Source: Yanshouia hominis (GTDB taxonomy: Bacteria; Bacillota; Clostridia; Oscillospirales; Ruminococcaceae). Taken from it: a stretch of 64,000 nucleotides of DNA. The position numbers and the translations under genes are program-made. Numbering within the stretch: position 1 is the first letter of the stretch; each line of letters opens with the position of its first letter. Shown piece by piece: positions 41,706 through 50,054 of the stretch. The notes below the pieces were generated by a model. It was not told the DNA's origin, searched no databases, and saw only the letters and a program-made list of their open reading frames with translations. Where the stretch lies: contig JACRTB010000008.1 in NCBI GenBank assembly GCA_014385025.1, positions 62,001 to 126,000 on the forward strand, read 5' to 3'.

Positions 41706-43307
41706 TCAAAGCCCGAGGGCAGAGATGCCGTCGGCAATTTCCTTGAAAACAGGGCAGGCGCGGTCTCCGCCGGAGTCTCCCCCCTCACAGAAGACAACGA
41801 TGGTATAGCGCGGTTCCTCGGCCGGATAGAATCCCGCGAACCAGGCATGCACCACCTCTTCGCCGTCGAGATACTGCCCGGTCTGGGCCGAAGCGGTTTT
41901 GCCGCCCGCGCCGCCGCGCCGCGGCTTCGCGTTTTTGCCGCTGCCCTCCTCGACGACCGAAACCATCATCTGTCTGATCTGCTCCGCAGCCTCGGGCAGG
42001 AAAACGGGGCGGGGAGAGTAAATGGCGGTCGGATTGGCGAGCGAGGCGCCATCCACGGTGGAACCCGCGACAAGCCGGGGAGTGACCGCTCCGCCCCCGT
42101 TGGCGATTGCGGAAACGAGACAGGCAATCTGCACCGGGGTGGCGGTCAGAGCGCCCTGCCCAAAGCCGAAATTGGCGGTCGCGGCGGGAGCGAGCAGCTC
42201 CCGGGCGGTGGGCAGGGTGCCGGAATAGCTTCGAAATCCCGGCGCGGCTTCGAAGGCCGTTCCAAAGCCGAGCTGCTGGGCCTTGTAGAGAAGCGGCGCG
42301 CCGCCGAGCTCCAGAGCAAGGGAAATGAAATAGGGGTTGCAGGAGTGCTCGAGCGCTCCCCGCATGTCCAGCACGCCGTGCCCGTTGAGATTGTGACAGT
42401 GAAAGGTTTGATCAAGGACCTCAATCGCGCCCTGACAGTCAAAGCTCCGGCTGGGCGGATAGCCCTGTTCCAGAGCCGCGGCGGCGACCAGCAGCTTAAA
42501 GGTCGAGCCGACGCTGTAGGCGCAGAAAGCGCGGTTGAGGAACGGAAGGCCCGGATCGTTCATATCGCCGGCCGGATTGTTGGGGTGGAAGGCGGGGACG
42601 CTCGCCGAAGCGAGCAGATCCCCCGTCTGGGGGTCCATGATGACAACCGCCCCCCGTTCGAGCGGAACCGCCGCGCGTTCGGCGAGCTGCTGGAGGTCCC
42701 GGTCTAGGGTCAGCACCAGCCCCGCGCCGCTGTTGTAGCCGGTATCGATCCGTTCCGGCGGGGAGCCGGGAATTCCCCGTCCGAGAGCATCGGTGAAATA
42801 GCGCATCTGCAGGCTGCCACCCGCGGCGCTGAGAAGCGAATCATAGGCCAGCTCCAAACCGGAGGCGCCCTGTCCGGTGGCCGCGTCGAGCTGGCCGATC
42901 AGGTGGACGGCGGGCTGTTCATCGAGATAACGCCTGGCAACGGGGAAGACGTCGATTCCCTTGGCATAGATATCGCCGGAATCAACCTGCCAGAGAAACG
43001 GCCGCATCCCGGTCAGCTTTTCAAGCAGCGCCTGCCGTTCCCCGGCGGGGGTGCGGCGCATCAGCGCGTCGGCCGCCTGGTTGCAGGGCAGCACTGCGGC
43101 GATCTGTTCCGTCTCGATGCAGGTGAGCGGGCGCATGAGGCGGTCGTAGATCACCCCGCGCGTCTGTGCGACCTGAAGCACCGCCGCCGACTGCTGGTCG
43201 GCCGCCGAAAGAAGAGCGGACTGGGTCGCCAGGCCGGCCAGCCGGGTGATCATCAGTGAAAAGCAGAGGATGGCGGCGCAGAAAGAGAACAGGAATCGTT
43301 GATACAT
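41706..43307 (-). CDS. Penicillin-binding transpeptidase protein, monofunctional class B type
   Basis: 533 residues. N-terminal membrane anchor (about 5-27), a short non-catalytic domain, and a transpeptidase domain with SxxK in YSVGSTFK, SxN in HSCNPYF, and the third motif as KTA (GGKTASAQTG) instead of the usual KTG. It is unusually short for a class B PBP and lacks PASTA repeats. GGGAGGG precedes the ATG by 8 bases. It is divergent from the spoIIA operon, so a role in spore or septal wall synthesis is likely but unproven. Confidence 0.85.
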   Translation of the reverse strand: MYQRFLFSFCAAILCFSLMITRLAGLATQSALLSAADQQSAAVLQVAQTRGVIYDRLMRPLTCIETEQIAAVLPCNQAADALMRRTPAGERQALLEKLTGMRPFLWQVDSGDIYAKGIDVFPVARRYLDEQPAVHLIGQLDAATGQGASGLELAYDSLLSAAGGSLQMRYFTDALGRGIPGSPPERIDTGYNSGAGLVLTLDRDLQQLAERAAVPLERGAVVIMDPQTGDLLASASVPAFHPNNPAGDMNDPGLPFLNRAFCAYSVGSTFKLLVAAAALEQGYPPSRSFDCQGAIEVLDQTFHCHNLNGHGVLDMRGALEHSCNPYFISLALELGGAPLLYKAQQLGFGTAFEAAPGFRSYSGTLPTARELLAPAATANFGFGQGALTATPVQIACLVSAIANGGGAVTPRLVAGSTVDGASLANPTAIYSPRPVFLPEAAEQIRQMMVSVVEEGSGKNAKPRRGGAGGKTASAQTGQYLDGEEVVHAWFAGFYPAEEPRYTIVVFCEGGDSGGDRACPVFKEIADGISALGL

Positions 43308-43491
43308 ACCGTTTTCCCTCCCGGATCATAACCACTCTAGTATGGGCCGTCCGTTTCCCTGCAATACATGGATTCGGGCGCAGGTTCCGCGCCTTTTCGA
43401 CCGGGGTGATCGATTAGACTGGGGAAAGCGGATAAACCGTCGTTCGGGCGGGAAGAATATCCAGATCAAAAGGAAAGGATGTGCGCGAGGG

Positions 43492-43815
43492 ATGTCTACC
43501 GTGTTATCTCCGGTAAATGAAACCCTCACGGTGCTGCTGACCGGCGAAATCGACCATCATACGGCGGCGGCGCTGCGCGAGGAGATCGACGCCGCGATTG
43601 AAGAGCACCATCCCCGGCTGCTGACCCTTGATTTCGGCGGCGTGTCGTTTATGGATTCCTCCGGGATCGGATTGGTCATGGGGCGGTATAAACAGGTATC
43701 GGCCTACGGCGGGCGGGTGGCGGTCGCCAATACCCCCAAGCCGCTGCGGCGGGTGATGCGTCTGGCGGGACTCGACCGTCTGGCCGAGATGGAAAATGGA
43801 GGGACAAGCCAATGA
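43492..43815 (+). CDS. spoIIAA: Anti-sigma F factor antagonist SpoIIAA
   Basis: 107 residues, STAS domain. It binds and releases SpoIIAB from sigma-F in the forespore; SpoIIAB inactivates it by phosphorylating a serine in the loop FMDSSGIG (S56/S57). LTGEIDHHTA at the start of the domain and the PLRRVMRLAGL helix are typical. The ATG at 43492 gives the family length; the ribosome site (AGGAAAGGA) is somewhat distant. It overlaps spoIIAB by 4 bases. Confidence 0.93.
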   Translation: MSTVLSPVNETLTVLLTGEIDHHTAAALREEIDAAIEEHHPRLLTLDFGGVSFMDSSGIGLVMGRYKQVSAYGGRVAVANTPKPLRRVMRLAGLDRLAEMENGGTSQ

Positions 43816-44276
43816 GACAAAAGGAAAAGCCGGTCAACAGCTTCAAATTCGAGCTGGAAAGCCGTTCAATCAACGAGAGCCTGGCGCGAAGCTGCATCGC
43901 GGCCCTGATTGCCCAGCTCGATCCGACGGTGGACGAGCTTGCCGATATCCGCACCGCCGTATCCGAGGCGGTCACCAACTGCATTGTGCACGCCTATCCC
44001 GATCAGCTCGGGAAGATTTACATATCCGCCGCCCTTTACCGGGGCGGACGGGTAGTCATCCGGGTGAAGGACAAGGGCTGCGGGATTTCCGACGTGCCGC
44101 GCGCGATGGAGCCGCTTTTCACCACCGGGAACACCGAGGAACGTTCCGGACTCGGCTTTTCGGTGATGCAGAGCATGATGGACAGGATCGCGGTGAGATC
44201 GAAACCGGGCGGCCCGACCGTCGTCACCCTCGAAAAGAGGCTGCGATTGAAAGGTGACGCCGATGGTTCAGTTTGA
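43812..44276 (+). CDS. spoIIAB: Anti-sigma F factor and serine kinase SpoIIAB
   Basis: 154 residues, GHKL ATPase fold. It holds sigma-F inactive and phosphorylates SpoIIAA. N box SEAVTNCIVHAYP, G1 box VKDKGCGISDV and G2 box GLGFSVMQSMMD are visible. The stop region overlaps the sigF start, so the three genes are translationally coupled. Confidence 0.95.
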   Translation: MRQKEKPVNSFKFELESRSINESLARSCIAALIAQLDPTVDELADIRTAVSEAVTNCIVHAYPDQLGKIYISAALYRGGRVVIRVKDKGCGISDVPRAMEPLFTTGNTEERSGLGFSVMQSMMDRIAVRSKPGGPTVVTLEKRLRLKGDADGSV

Positions 44277-44940
44277 CCAGCCGACCCGCAGCGAAGTCAT
44301 CGAGCGGAATCTCGGTCTGGTGCATGCCTGTGCCCACCGCTTCAAAGGGAGGGGCATCGAATATGAGGATTTGTTTCAGGCGGGATGCATCGGTCTGATC
44401 AAGGCCGCCGACGCATTTGATACCGGGCGCGGGGTGCGTTTTTCCACCTATGCGGTTCCTGTGATTCTGGGGGAGATGCGCCGCCTCTTCCGCGACGGCG
44501 GGGCGATCAAGATCAGCCGCACCATCAAGGAACTCTCGCTTAAGGTCTCCCGCGCGCGGGAACGGTTTTGCTACGACCATGGGAGGGAGGCTACCATCTC
44601 GGAGCTGGCACAGCTGCTGGAAGTCAGCGAGGAAGCGGTTGTCGAGGCGCTGGGGGTCTGTTCTCCGCCCGTTTCGCTGACCGAGAGCGAAGAGAGCGGG
44701 GGCGGGCAGCTGGACCTGCCGGTGGAATCCCCCGAGGAGCTGACCGGCGACCTGATTGCCCTGCGCCAGGCGCTCGACCTGCTGGAGGAGCGGGACCGTA
44801 CCATTATCCTGATGCGGTATTTTGGGGAAAAGACCCAGAGCCAGACCGCCGAGCGGCTCGGAATGACACAGGTGCAGGTTTCCAGGCGGGAAAAGAAGAT
44901 TATGCAGCAGCTCCGGCACGAGCTGCTGGGAATCCCATGA
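44263..44940 (+). CDS. sigF: RNA polymerase sigma factor SigF
   Basis: 225 residues. Forespore-specific sigma factor. Region 2 contains YEDLFQAGCIGLIKAADAFD and VRFSTYAVPVILGEMRR (core binding and -10 recognition); region 3 PVSLTE and the charged segment; region 4 ends with TQSQTAERLGMTQVQVSRRE. The ATG at 44263 is preceded by AAAGGTG; an upstream GTG (44254) in the same frame is possible. It ends the spoIIA operon. Confidence 0.95.
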   Translation: MVQFDQPTRSEVIERNLGLVHACAHRFKGRGIEYEDLFQAGCIGLIKAADAFDTGRGVRFSTYAVPVILGEMRRLFRDGGAIKISRTIKELSLKVSRARERFCYDHGREATISELAQLLEVSEEAVVEALGVCSPPVSLTESEESGGGQLDLPVESPEELTGDLIALRQALDLLEERDRTIILMRYFGEKTQSQTAERLGMTQVQVSRREKKIMQQLRHELLGIP

Positions 44941-44967
44941 AAAGGGGGCGTATCACCGCGGGCCTTC

Positions 44968-45100
44968 GCCTTTGGCCCTTGCGGGCGGATTTGACCCAAG
45001 GCGGCGATCATATGGACGCTGACCTGACCGTCCGCCCTTGGCTCTTGCGGGTAGATTTGATCTTTGCAGACAGGTGCGGGCGTGTCCATATGGGCACGCC
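44968..45100. repeat. Short tandem repeat downstream of sigF, 66-bp period
   Basis: Units begin at 44968 (CGCCTTTGGCCCTTGCGGG, then CGGATTTGA) and 45034 (CGCCCTTGGCTCTTGCGGG, then TAGATTTGA); about 28 of the first 31 bases agree. A third, partial copy may include TCCATATGGG near 45085. Confidence 0.65.
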
Positions 45101-45112
45101 CGCACCTGTCTG
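45067..45112 (+). terminator. Large hairpin after the spoIIA operon
   Basis: 18-bp perfect stem (45067-45084 / 45095-45112), loop TCCATATGGG. No U run follows, so it may be an mRNA 3' barrier or the site of processing rather than a simple intrinsic terminator. Confidence 0.55.
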
Positions 45113-45310
45113 TTGAGAAGATAAGGAGAAAGAGAGGGAGTAATCGTGGGGGAGGGTCTGCTGCCGGGATGATCGTTCCCGACGAAGGCAGAATAAAGCC
45201 GCAACTTCATCTTTTTTCAAAAAAATACAGAGGGGTCAAAAAAATTGGGAAAAGAATCAAATCCGGCCTCCGGTTTCTGTGCATTGCGTCGAAAATTGCT
45301 TCAGGAGCCG
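45113..45310. other. Intergenic stretch without a supported gene
   Basis: Convergent gap between sigF and the response regulator gene. No gene seen. Confidence 0.5.
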
Positions 45311-46144
45311 TTAGAGTTCCTCAAGCAGCAGAAGCATTCCGTCGATAAATTTTTTGACGTTTCCTTTGCCGCCCTTCTGCCGTTTCCCGCGGATCAGGTC
45401 CATCTCCGCGCGAAGCTCCTCATAGGGAAAAAGCACCGGTCCGCAGCGGACAAAGGTGTCGTCGGTGAAATCCTCAAGGCCCATGCTGGCAAGATTGGCC
45501 ATCCCTTTGGCAATCGCCCGGCGCACCCGCTGTTCCATCGTTTTGGGGTCGGGGCTCAGCGCTTCGCAGAGCTGACCGACGCTGACCTGCGTGACGGGCA
45601 TCTTCTGTTCGAGCAGATAGAGGCAGATCTTCAGGATATCCTCGGCGCCCTTTTCAGAAGAAATGCCGAGCTGTCCGAGGATGAGCTGCAGCTTTCTTTT
45701 GCGGGAGGAATCATCCGGCCGCACCTGCTGCGGAGCCGCGGTAAGCATCTGGCGGATGTGGGAAAGCTTGCGCTCGCTTTCAATCTGGCGTGAGACGGCC
45801 TCGACGACCGACCGCACTTCAATGAGGTTGATCGGCTTGGAGATAAAAAAATCAACCCCCGCGTCATAAGCCCGGCCGACAAGCTCCTTGGCGGAAACCT
45901 GTGAGATCATGATGCAGCGCGCCGGACAGCCGAGCGCCTTCAGTTCCCGGACCAGACTCACTCCGTCCAGCTCGGGCATCAGAAAATCGGCCAGAACGAT
46001 GTCGGGGTCAAGCCCCGCGATATACAGCGGATCGGCCGCCGTTTCCCCGGAGTTTCCACAGACCTCCCCGAGGCCGCAGCTTTCGATAATTTCTTCCAGA
46101 ATGCTGATGACCGAGGGATCATCCTCGGCGATGTAAATTCTCAT
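45311..46144 (-). CDS. Response regulator with GlnL/YcbB-type DNA-binding domain
   Basis: 277 residues. Receiver domain (1-118): acidic pair D8-D9, phospho-acceptor D53 in VLADFLMPELDG and the conserved lysine in FISKPIN. The C-terminal half (about 150-277) is the YcbB-like domain seen in Bacillus GlnL, with SVGQLCEALSPDPKTMEQRV as probable HTH. GGAGG lies 7 bases before the ATG at 46144, and the gene overlaps the kinase gene by 4 bases. Bacillus GlnL controls glutamine use; the target here is not known. Confidence 0.85.
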   Translation of the reverse strand: MRIYIAEDDPSVISILEEIIESCGLGEVCGNSGETAADPLYIAGLDPDIVLADFLMPELDGVSLVRELKALGCPARCIMISQVSAKELVGRAYDAGVDFFISKPINLIEVRSVVEAVSRQIESERKLSHIRQMLTAAPQQVRPDDSSRKRKLQLILGQLGISSEKGAEDILKICLYLLEQKMPVTQVSVGQLCEALSPDPKTMEQRVRRAIAKGMANLASMGLEDFTDDTFVRCGPVLFPYEELRAEMDLIRGKRQKGGKGNVKKFIDGMLLLLEEL

Positions 46145-47409
46145 TCGTTCGCCTCCTCCAGTCTCGCGGCGGGGATCAGAACGGTGAAGCGGGTGCAAAG
46201 CCCCGGTCGGGTTTCCACGCCGATTGTCCCGTCAAGCTGCTCCTCGACCGTCATTTTGACTCCCGGCAGGCCCACGCCTCGGGCAATGCTGCCAGTCTTC
46301 TCATCGAACTTGGTGGAAAAGCCCATGGTAAAAATATAGTCCAGATGCCGCGCGGAAATCCCCGGTCCGTCATCCTCAACGGTGAAACGATAGGAGGAGC
46401 CGTCCTTTTCCTCACGAATCAGAATCGTTCCCTGCCCGCCGCCGGATTCGATCGCTTCCACCGCGTTGACCACAAGATTTTTGAGCACCGACATGAGGGC
46501 ATAGTGGTCCCGGGTGCAGAAGTCATGACCGCAGCCGAAATCCAAAGTGATGCGCAGCCCTTTCTGTTCGATCTGGTGCTGACAGTAGCTTTTGAGCATC
46601 CGCAGAAGGTCCTGAAACCGCATCGTTCCCTGCTGCTCTGCCGCGGCAAGCTCTTCCTTCATCCCCTGCATGATCCGGATATAGTCCTTTTTGACCTCGT
46701 GGACATCCCGCGCAATGGCGAGGGCGAGGGTCCGGTTGTCGGATTCGTGCTCCAGCCTTTCATAGAGGCGGTAGGCGTTGCTCATAATCCCTTCAATTTC
46801 CTCAGTGTTCTTCTGCATGAAGTAAAGCTCGTTCTTGAGAGCGGTGGTCATCAAAAAGAGCCGCTGGTAGCGCCGCTCGTGCTCCTCGCGGGTCAGCAGC
46901 AGCTGGTGGCGCCGGATCAGACCCAGCAGCAGCGACGCGGTGAAGGCGCGGATCAGCGCGACCAGCATCAGGGCGGAATAGATTTCCCTGTCGGCGGGAA
47001 AATCACGGATGCGCAGGATACTCTCCAGAAGGTTGGACAAAAAATCGCAGAAGAAGGCGGAAATTCCCGCCCAAACGGTTGTTGGAAAATATCCTCTGCC
47101 CCGGGCCATCAGGCCGAAGAGAAGTCCGTAGAACAGATAGAAAAAAGCGCCCGGAAGGTTTTGGGAAACGGCTTCGACGGGGGAAACGCCTCCCGCGAGA
47201 TCCATCAGAAAGCGTGCGGCAAAAACCATCGACGCGGTAAGCGTCCCTGTGCGGCAGGCGTCGCGGACCTCGCCAAAGGCGGAAAGCAGCACCGGGAACA
47301 GCACTGCGGCCGCTGAAAAACGGAAATCCGCAATGGAAAAGCCGAGATAAAATTCGGACGAGATCACAACGGCCGCTCCGATCAGCAGCGGATGACGGAG
47401 GCCCCTCAT
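46141..47409 (-). CDS. Sensor histidine kinase, GlnK-like
   Basis: 422 residues. Six hydrophobic segments (about 8-170), then a dimerisation helix with the phospho-acceptor H237 in ARDVHEVKKDYIRIMQG, and a GHKL ATPase domain (N box VLKNLVVNAVEAIES, G1 VEDDGPGIS, G2 RGVGLPGVKMTVEE). The short His-box and the pairing with a YcbB-type regulator match Bacillus GlnK-GlnL. The signal is unknown. GGGGAGGGG precedes the ATG. It lies about 500 bases downstream of, and on the same strand as, the symporter/cyclodeaminase/opine dehydrogenase operon. Confidence 0.87.
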   Translation of the reverse strand: MRGLRHPLLIGAAVVISSEFYLGFSIADFRFSAAAVLFPVLLSAFGEVRDACRTGTLTASMVFAARFLMDLAGGVSPVEAVSQNLPGAFFYLFYGLLFGLMARGRGYFPTTVWAGISAFFCDFLSNLLESILRIRDFPADREIYSALMLVALIRAFTASLLLGLIRRHQLLLTREEHERRYQRLFLMTTALKNELYFMQKNTEEIEGIMSNAYRLYERLEHESDNRTLALAIARDVHEVKKDYIRIMQGMKEELAAAEQQGTMRFQDLLRMLKSYCQHQIEQKGLRITLDFGCGHDFCTRDHYALMSVLKNLVVNAVEAIESGGGQGTILIREEKDGSSYRFTVEDDGPGISARHLDYIFTMGFSTKFDEKTGSIARGVGLPGVKMTVEEQLDGTIGVETRPGLCTRFTVLIPAARLEEANE

Positions 47410-47462
47410 CTGTTCCCCTCCCCAACTTGTTTGACCGTGAAAATCAAACGGTCCTTGTATTT

Positions 47463-47490
47463 ATTGTAAAGGATGCGGGGAGAAGAGCAA
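47463..47490 (-). promoter_or_regulatory. Promoter of the two-component operon
   Basis: Minus strand TTGCTC (47490-47485), 16-base spacer, TACAAT (47468-47463). Between it and the kinase ATG, GTTTGA and TCAAAC form an inverted repeat that could be an operator. Confidence 0.55.
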
Positions 47491-47857
47491 GGGGAAAATG
47501 ACGATTTTTTACAGTTTCTGTATGATTGCCGGAAAGCGCGGCGGTCAAAGCCTTCGGTGAAATCAGAGACTTGAAGGGACTTTGATGGATTCCGATACCG
47601 GCAGGCGTCTCGAAGCGTACCGAAAGGGGCGGACGCGGGCCACGCTTTTCTCCATTTCCTCTCTCGGGCGGTCCGGTGAGCAGTCTGCCCGAATGAGGGG
47701 ATGCTTTCGCTCTGCAACCCGAATAACAAGCTTTTCCCTCGCGGCCTTTTGTAATTTGGGGGCAGGATGCTTGCCGGTCCGCCCCGTTCACAGCGTGAAA
47801 CCAAAGCTCTTCCCTCGCCGGCGGAGAGGATGGTTTCGTTCGCTGAAGCGATGACCA
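47491..47857. other. Intergenic stretch without a supported gene
   Basis: Between the kinase promoter and the opine dehydrogenase terminator. Open frames overlap on both strands but none has a ribosome site or a recognisable domain. Confidence 0.5.
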
Positions 47858-47893
47858 AAAAACAGGCGCGGCAAAATAACCGCGCCTGTTTTT
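47858..47893 (-). terminator. Terminator of the symporter/opine dehydrogenase operon
   Basis: 14-bp stem AAAAACAGGCGCGG (47858-47871) / 47880-47893, 8-base loop, with A/T-rich flanks; 15 bases past the stop. Confidence 0.85.
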
Positions 47894-47908
47894 GTCATGA
47901 TAAGGGAA

Positions 47909-48985
47909 TCAGCCCTGAAGGACGTTCAGCAGCGCTTTTTTATCCTTGCCCTGAATGCCCAGGCGTTCCATGCTGCGGCCGGATGCTGTGAAATCAACGC
48001 CCAGCAGGCCGCCTGTGAGAATAATGACCGAATCGATGACCGGAGTGGGGACCCCCGCCGCTCTGCCGAGAGCCGCCATCGGCACCAGTCCCATCGGGAC
48101 ATCCTCGGTCAGCAGGCGGGAATCGAGCTTGGCGGGCGCCAGAATCGGCTCGTGCGCCTTCACCATATGCGCCGCCTGCCACAGTTCGTCGGCCTCGGCG
48201 TGATAATAGCGGCGGTAGGATTCCCGCATGCTCATCAGATGAACGCCGTAAGAGGCGCCGACTGCAAGGCGCTCGGCGTCGAGGCGCTCCATCAGCCGTC
48301 CGACCGAGGGAGTGATGCCGTCAAAATAATGGCGGAAACTCTCGCCGCTCTCGATGCGTCCGGCGTTGAGCAGCACAGGAATCGGATGGACGACGGTGTT
48401 GAAGTTGTTCAGACTGGTTTCAAGCACATTCTGAGCCGGAACAAGCTGAGGATAAACGTCGCGCAGCTCATCGATGATCCGGCCGGTGTCGGACGCGGGC
48501 AGCGCGGCGAGCGAAAGCTCATCCTTGACGCCGGTGATCGTGGCCACTCCGTCGTGACTGCGGGCCGCGTAGAAAAGGCTGTTGGTTTCAGCCAGCTTAA
48601 TCTTTGCGGTGCAGCCGAGCCGGTCGAACACCGCCCGGAACTCCAGTGCTCCGCCAGTTGCGCCCGGGCAGACGATCACCGTCTGCCCGTCGGTCAGGCA
48701 GGACGCGAGCTGCTCGGCGGCAAAGGCGTGGGCGAAGGCGGGCAGGACGACGAAGATGATCTCTGCCTCCCGCACCGCTTCGGAAGCCTCGGTGGTCACG
48801 AGGTCGAGCTTCGCAAAGCCGGTCTTGTCAACCCCTTCGAGCCGGATTCCGCCCTGCGCCAGAATCGGCGCGAGAAACTCGGGGAAACGGTCGTACAGGG
48901 CGACGTGCTTGCCGCAGAGCTTGAGATAAGCCGAGATGACCTGGCCGCCGTTGCCTGCGCCCAGCACGGCAAAATTCTGCTTCAT
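47909..48985 (-). CDS. NAD(P)-dependent opine (octopine/nopaline) dehydrogenase family protein
   Basis: 358 residues. N-terminal Rossmann fold with FAVLGAGNGGQVISAYL (residues 5-21) and a C-terminal octopine DH domain carrying the catalytic-histidine region NNFNTVVHPIPVLLNAG. These enzymes join or split an amino acid and a 2-oxoacid through a secondary amine. Last gene of an operon with an ornithine cyclodeaminase-like protein and a Na+/solute symporter, which suggests catabolism of an imported N-carboxyalkyl amino acid. The 12-base gap to the gene above indicates co-transcription. Substrate unknown. Confidence 0.86.
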   Translation of the reverse strand: MKQNFAVLGAGNGGQVISAYLKLCGKHVALYDRFPEFLAPILAQGGIRLEGVDKTGFAKLDLVTTEASEAVREAEIIFVVLPAFAHAFAAEQLASCLTDGQTVIVCPGATGGALEFRAVFDRLGCTAKIKLAETNSLFYAARSHDGVATITGVKDELSLAALPASDTGRIIDELRDVYPQLVPAQNVLETSLNNFNTVVHPIPVLLNAGRIESGESFRHYFDGITPSVGRLMERLDAERLAVGASYGVHLMSMRESYRRYYHAEADELWQAAHMVKAHEPILAPAKLDSRLLTEDVPMGLVPMAALGRAAGVPTPVIDSVIILTGGLLGVDFTASGRSMERLGIQGKDKKALLNVLQG

Positions 48986-48997
48986 ATTCCGCGCCTC

Positions 48998-49999
48998 TCA
49001 GTTGTCGAAGGAGAAGCTTTCTCCCAGACCCAGCGAGAAAGCCTTGCGGTAGGCAATTCCGGCGACCGCGACATCGAGGCAGCCCATTCCGATCGGCACA
49101 ACCAGCAGCTTCTCTTCCTTGACATTGCCGACCTTCTTCAGACCGGCCGCGAGCTCGCTGACGGTGCAGTAGACGCTGTCCGCCGTAATCTGGCCGCGCT
49201 CGGCAAGGGACTTGAGGTTGCCGCGGTGCAGGCACTGGGCCACATGGTCACAGATGAGCTTCGAAGCGCCAAGGATGGCTTCATCGTCGCACTCCTGATA
49301 GGAACCCATCGCAAAGTAAACGGTGCCCTTTTCCAGCCATTCTCCCTTGAGGAAGGCCTGGGTGGCGGGGGTTACGGTGATCACCGCATCGGCCTTGGCG
49401 GCCTCCTTGGGGGTCTTGGCGATGATGATCTCACCCTGAACCAGCGGGGCCATCTCCGCCTTGAAGCGCTCGGCGGCCGCGGGAACAGGGTCATAGACGT
49501 AGAGCTTTTTGACGTTGAAAATGCTGGTCAGCGCCATCGTCTGGGTGCGCCCCTGAACGCCCGCACCGTACAGGCCGACGGTAATATCCTTCTGTTCCTT
49601 GAGCAGGTAGCGCAGGATGACGGCAGTCTGAGCGCCGGTTCTCATATTGGTGATCCAGGCGCCGTCCATCACCGCAAGGAAATCGCCGTAGTTCGGCTCA
49701 ACCAGCATGATAAGGGCGTTGATGAAGGGACGTCCGATTTCGCGGCGTCCCAGACCAAAACCGCCGGCCCATTTCTGTCCGGCCATGTTCTGCCATGCGA
49801 TGTAGGCGGGCATCGCGTTGAGCGAGGCCTTATAGGGCAGGTTGGTCGGCTCGCTGTCTCCGAGATTGAGGTTCAGCTTGGTGGGATTGATCGTCTTCCC
49901 CTCGCCGAGATCGACGAAGGTGCGGTCGACGATTTCGATCACGTCGCGCATGGTGATCAGCTTTTTGATCTGCGATTCGCTGAGAAGCATGGTGTTCAT
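48998..49999 (-). CDS. Ornithine cyclodeaminase / mu-crystallin family protein
   Basis: 333 residues. N-terminal dimer domain (LSESQIKKLITMRDVIEIVD), then a Rossmann domain with VGLYGAGVQGRTQTMAL and DAVITVTPATQAFL. The family includes ornithine cyclodeaminase, ketimine reductase and alanine dehydrogenase, all NAD(P) enzymes on amino acids or cyclic imines. AAGGAGG lies 10 bases before the ATG at 49999; the long upstream extension is the symporter's 3' end in another frame. Middle gene of the operon. Confidence 0.87.
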   Translation of the reverse strand: MNTMLLSESQIKKLITMRDVIEIVDRTFVDLGEGKTINPTKLNLNLGDSEPTNLPYKASLNAMPAYIAWQNMAGQKWAGGFGLGRREIGRPFINALIMLVEPNYGDFLAVMDGAWITNMRTGAQTAVILRYLLKEQKDITVGLYGAGVQGRTQTMALTSIFNVKKLYVYDPVPAAAERFKAEMAPLVQGEIIIAKTPKEAAKADAVITVTPATQAFLKGEWLEKGTVYFAMGSYQECDDEAILGASKLICDHVAQCLHRGNLKSLAERGQITADSVYCTVSELAAGLKKVGNVKEEKLLVVPIGMGCLDVAVAGIAYRKAFSLGLGESFSFDN

Positions 50000-50054
50000 A
50001 AGTATTTCCTCCTTGATATGCGGTTCTTTGATTCTCTTTCTGCCTGACGACAGA

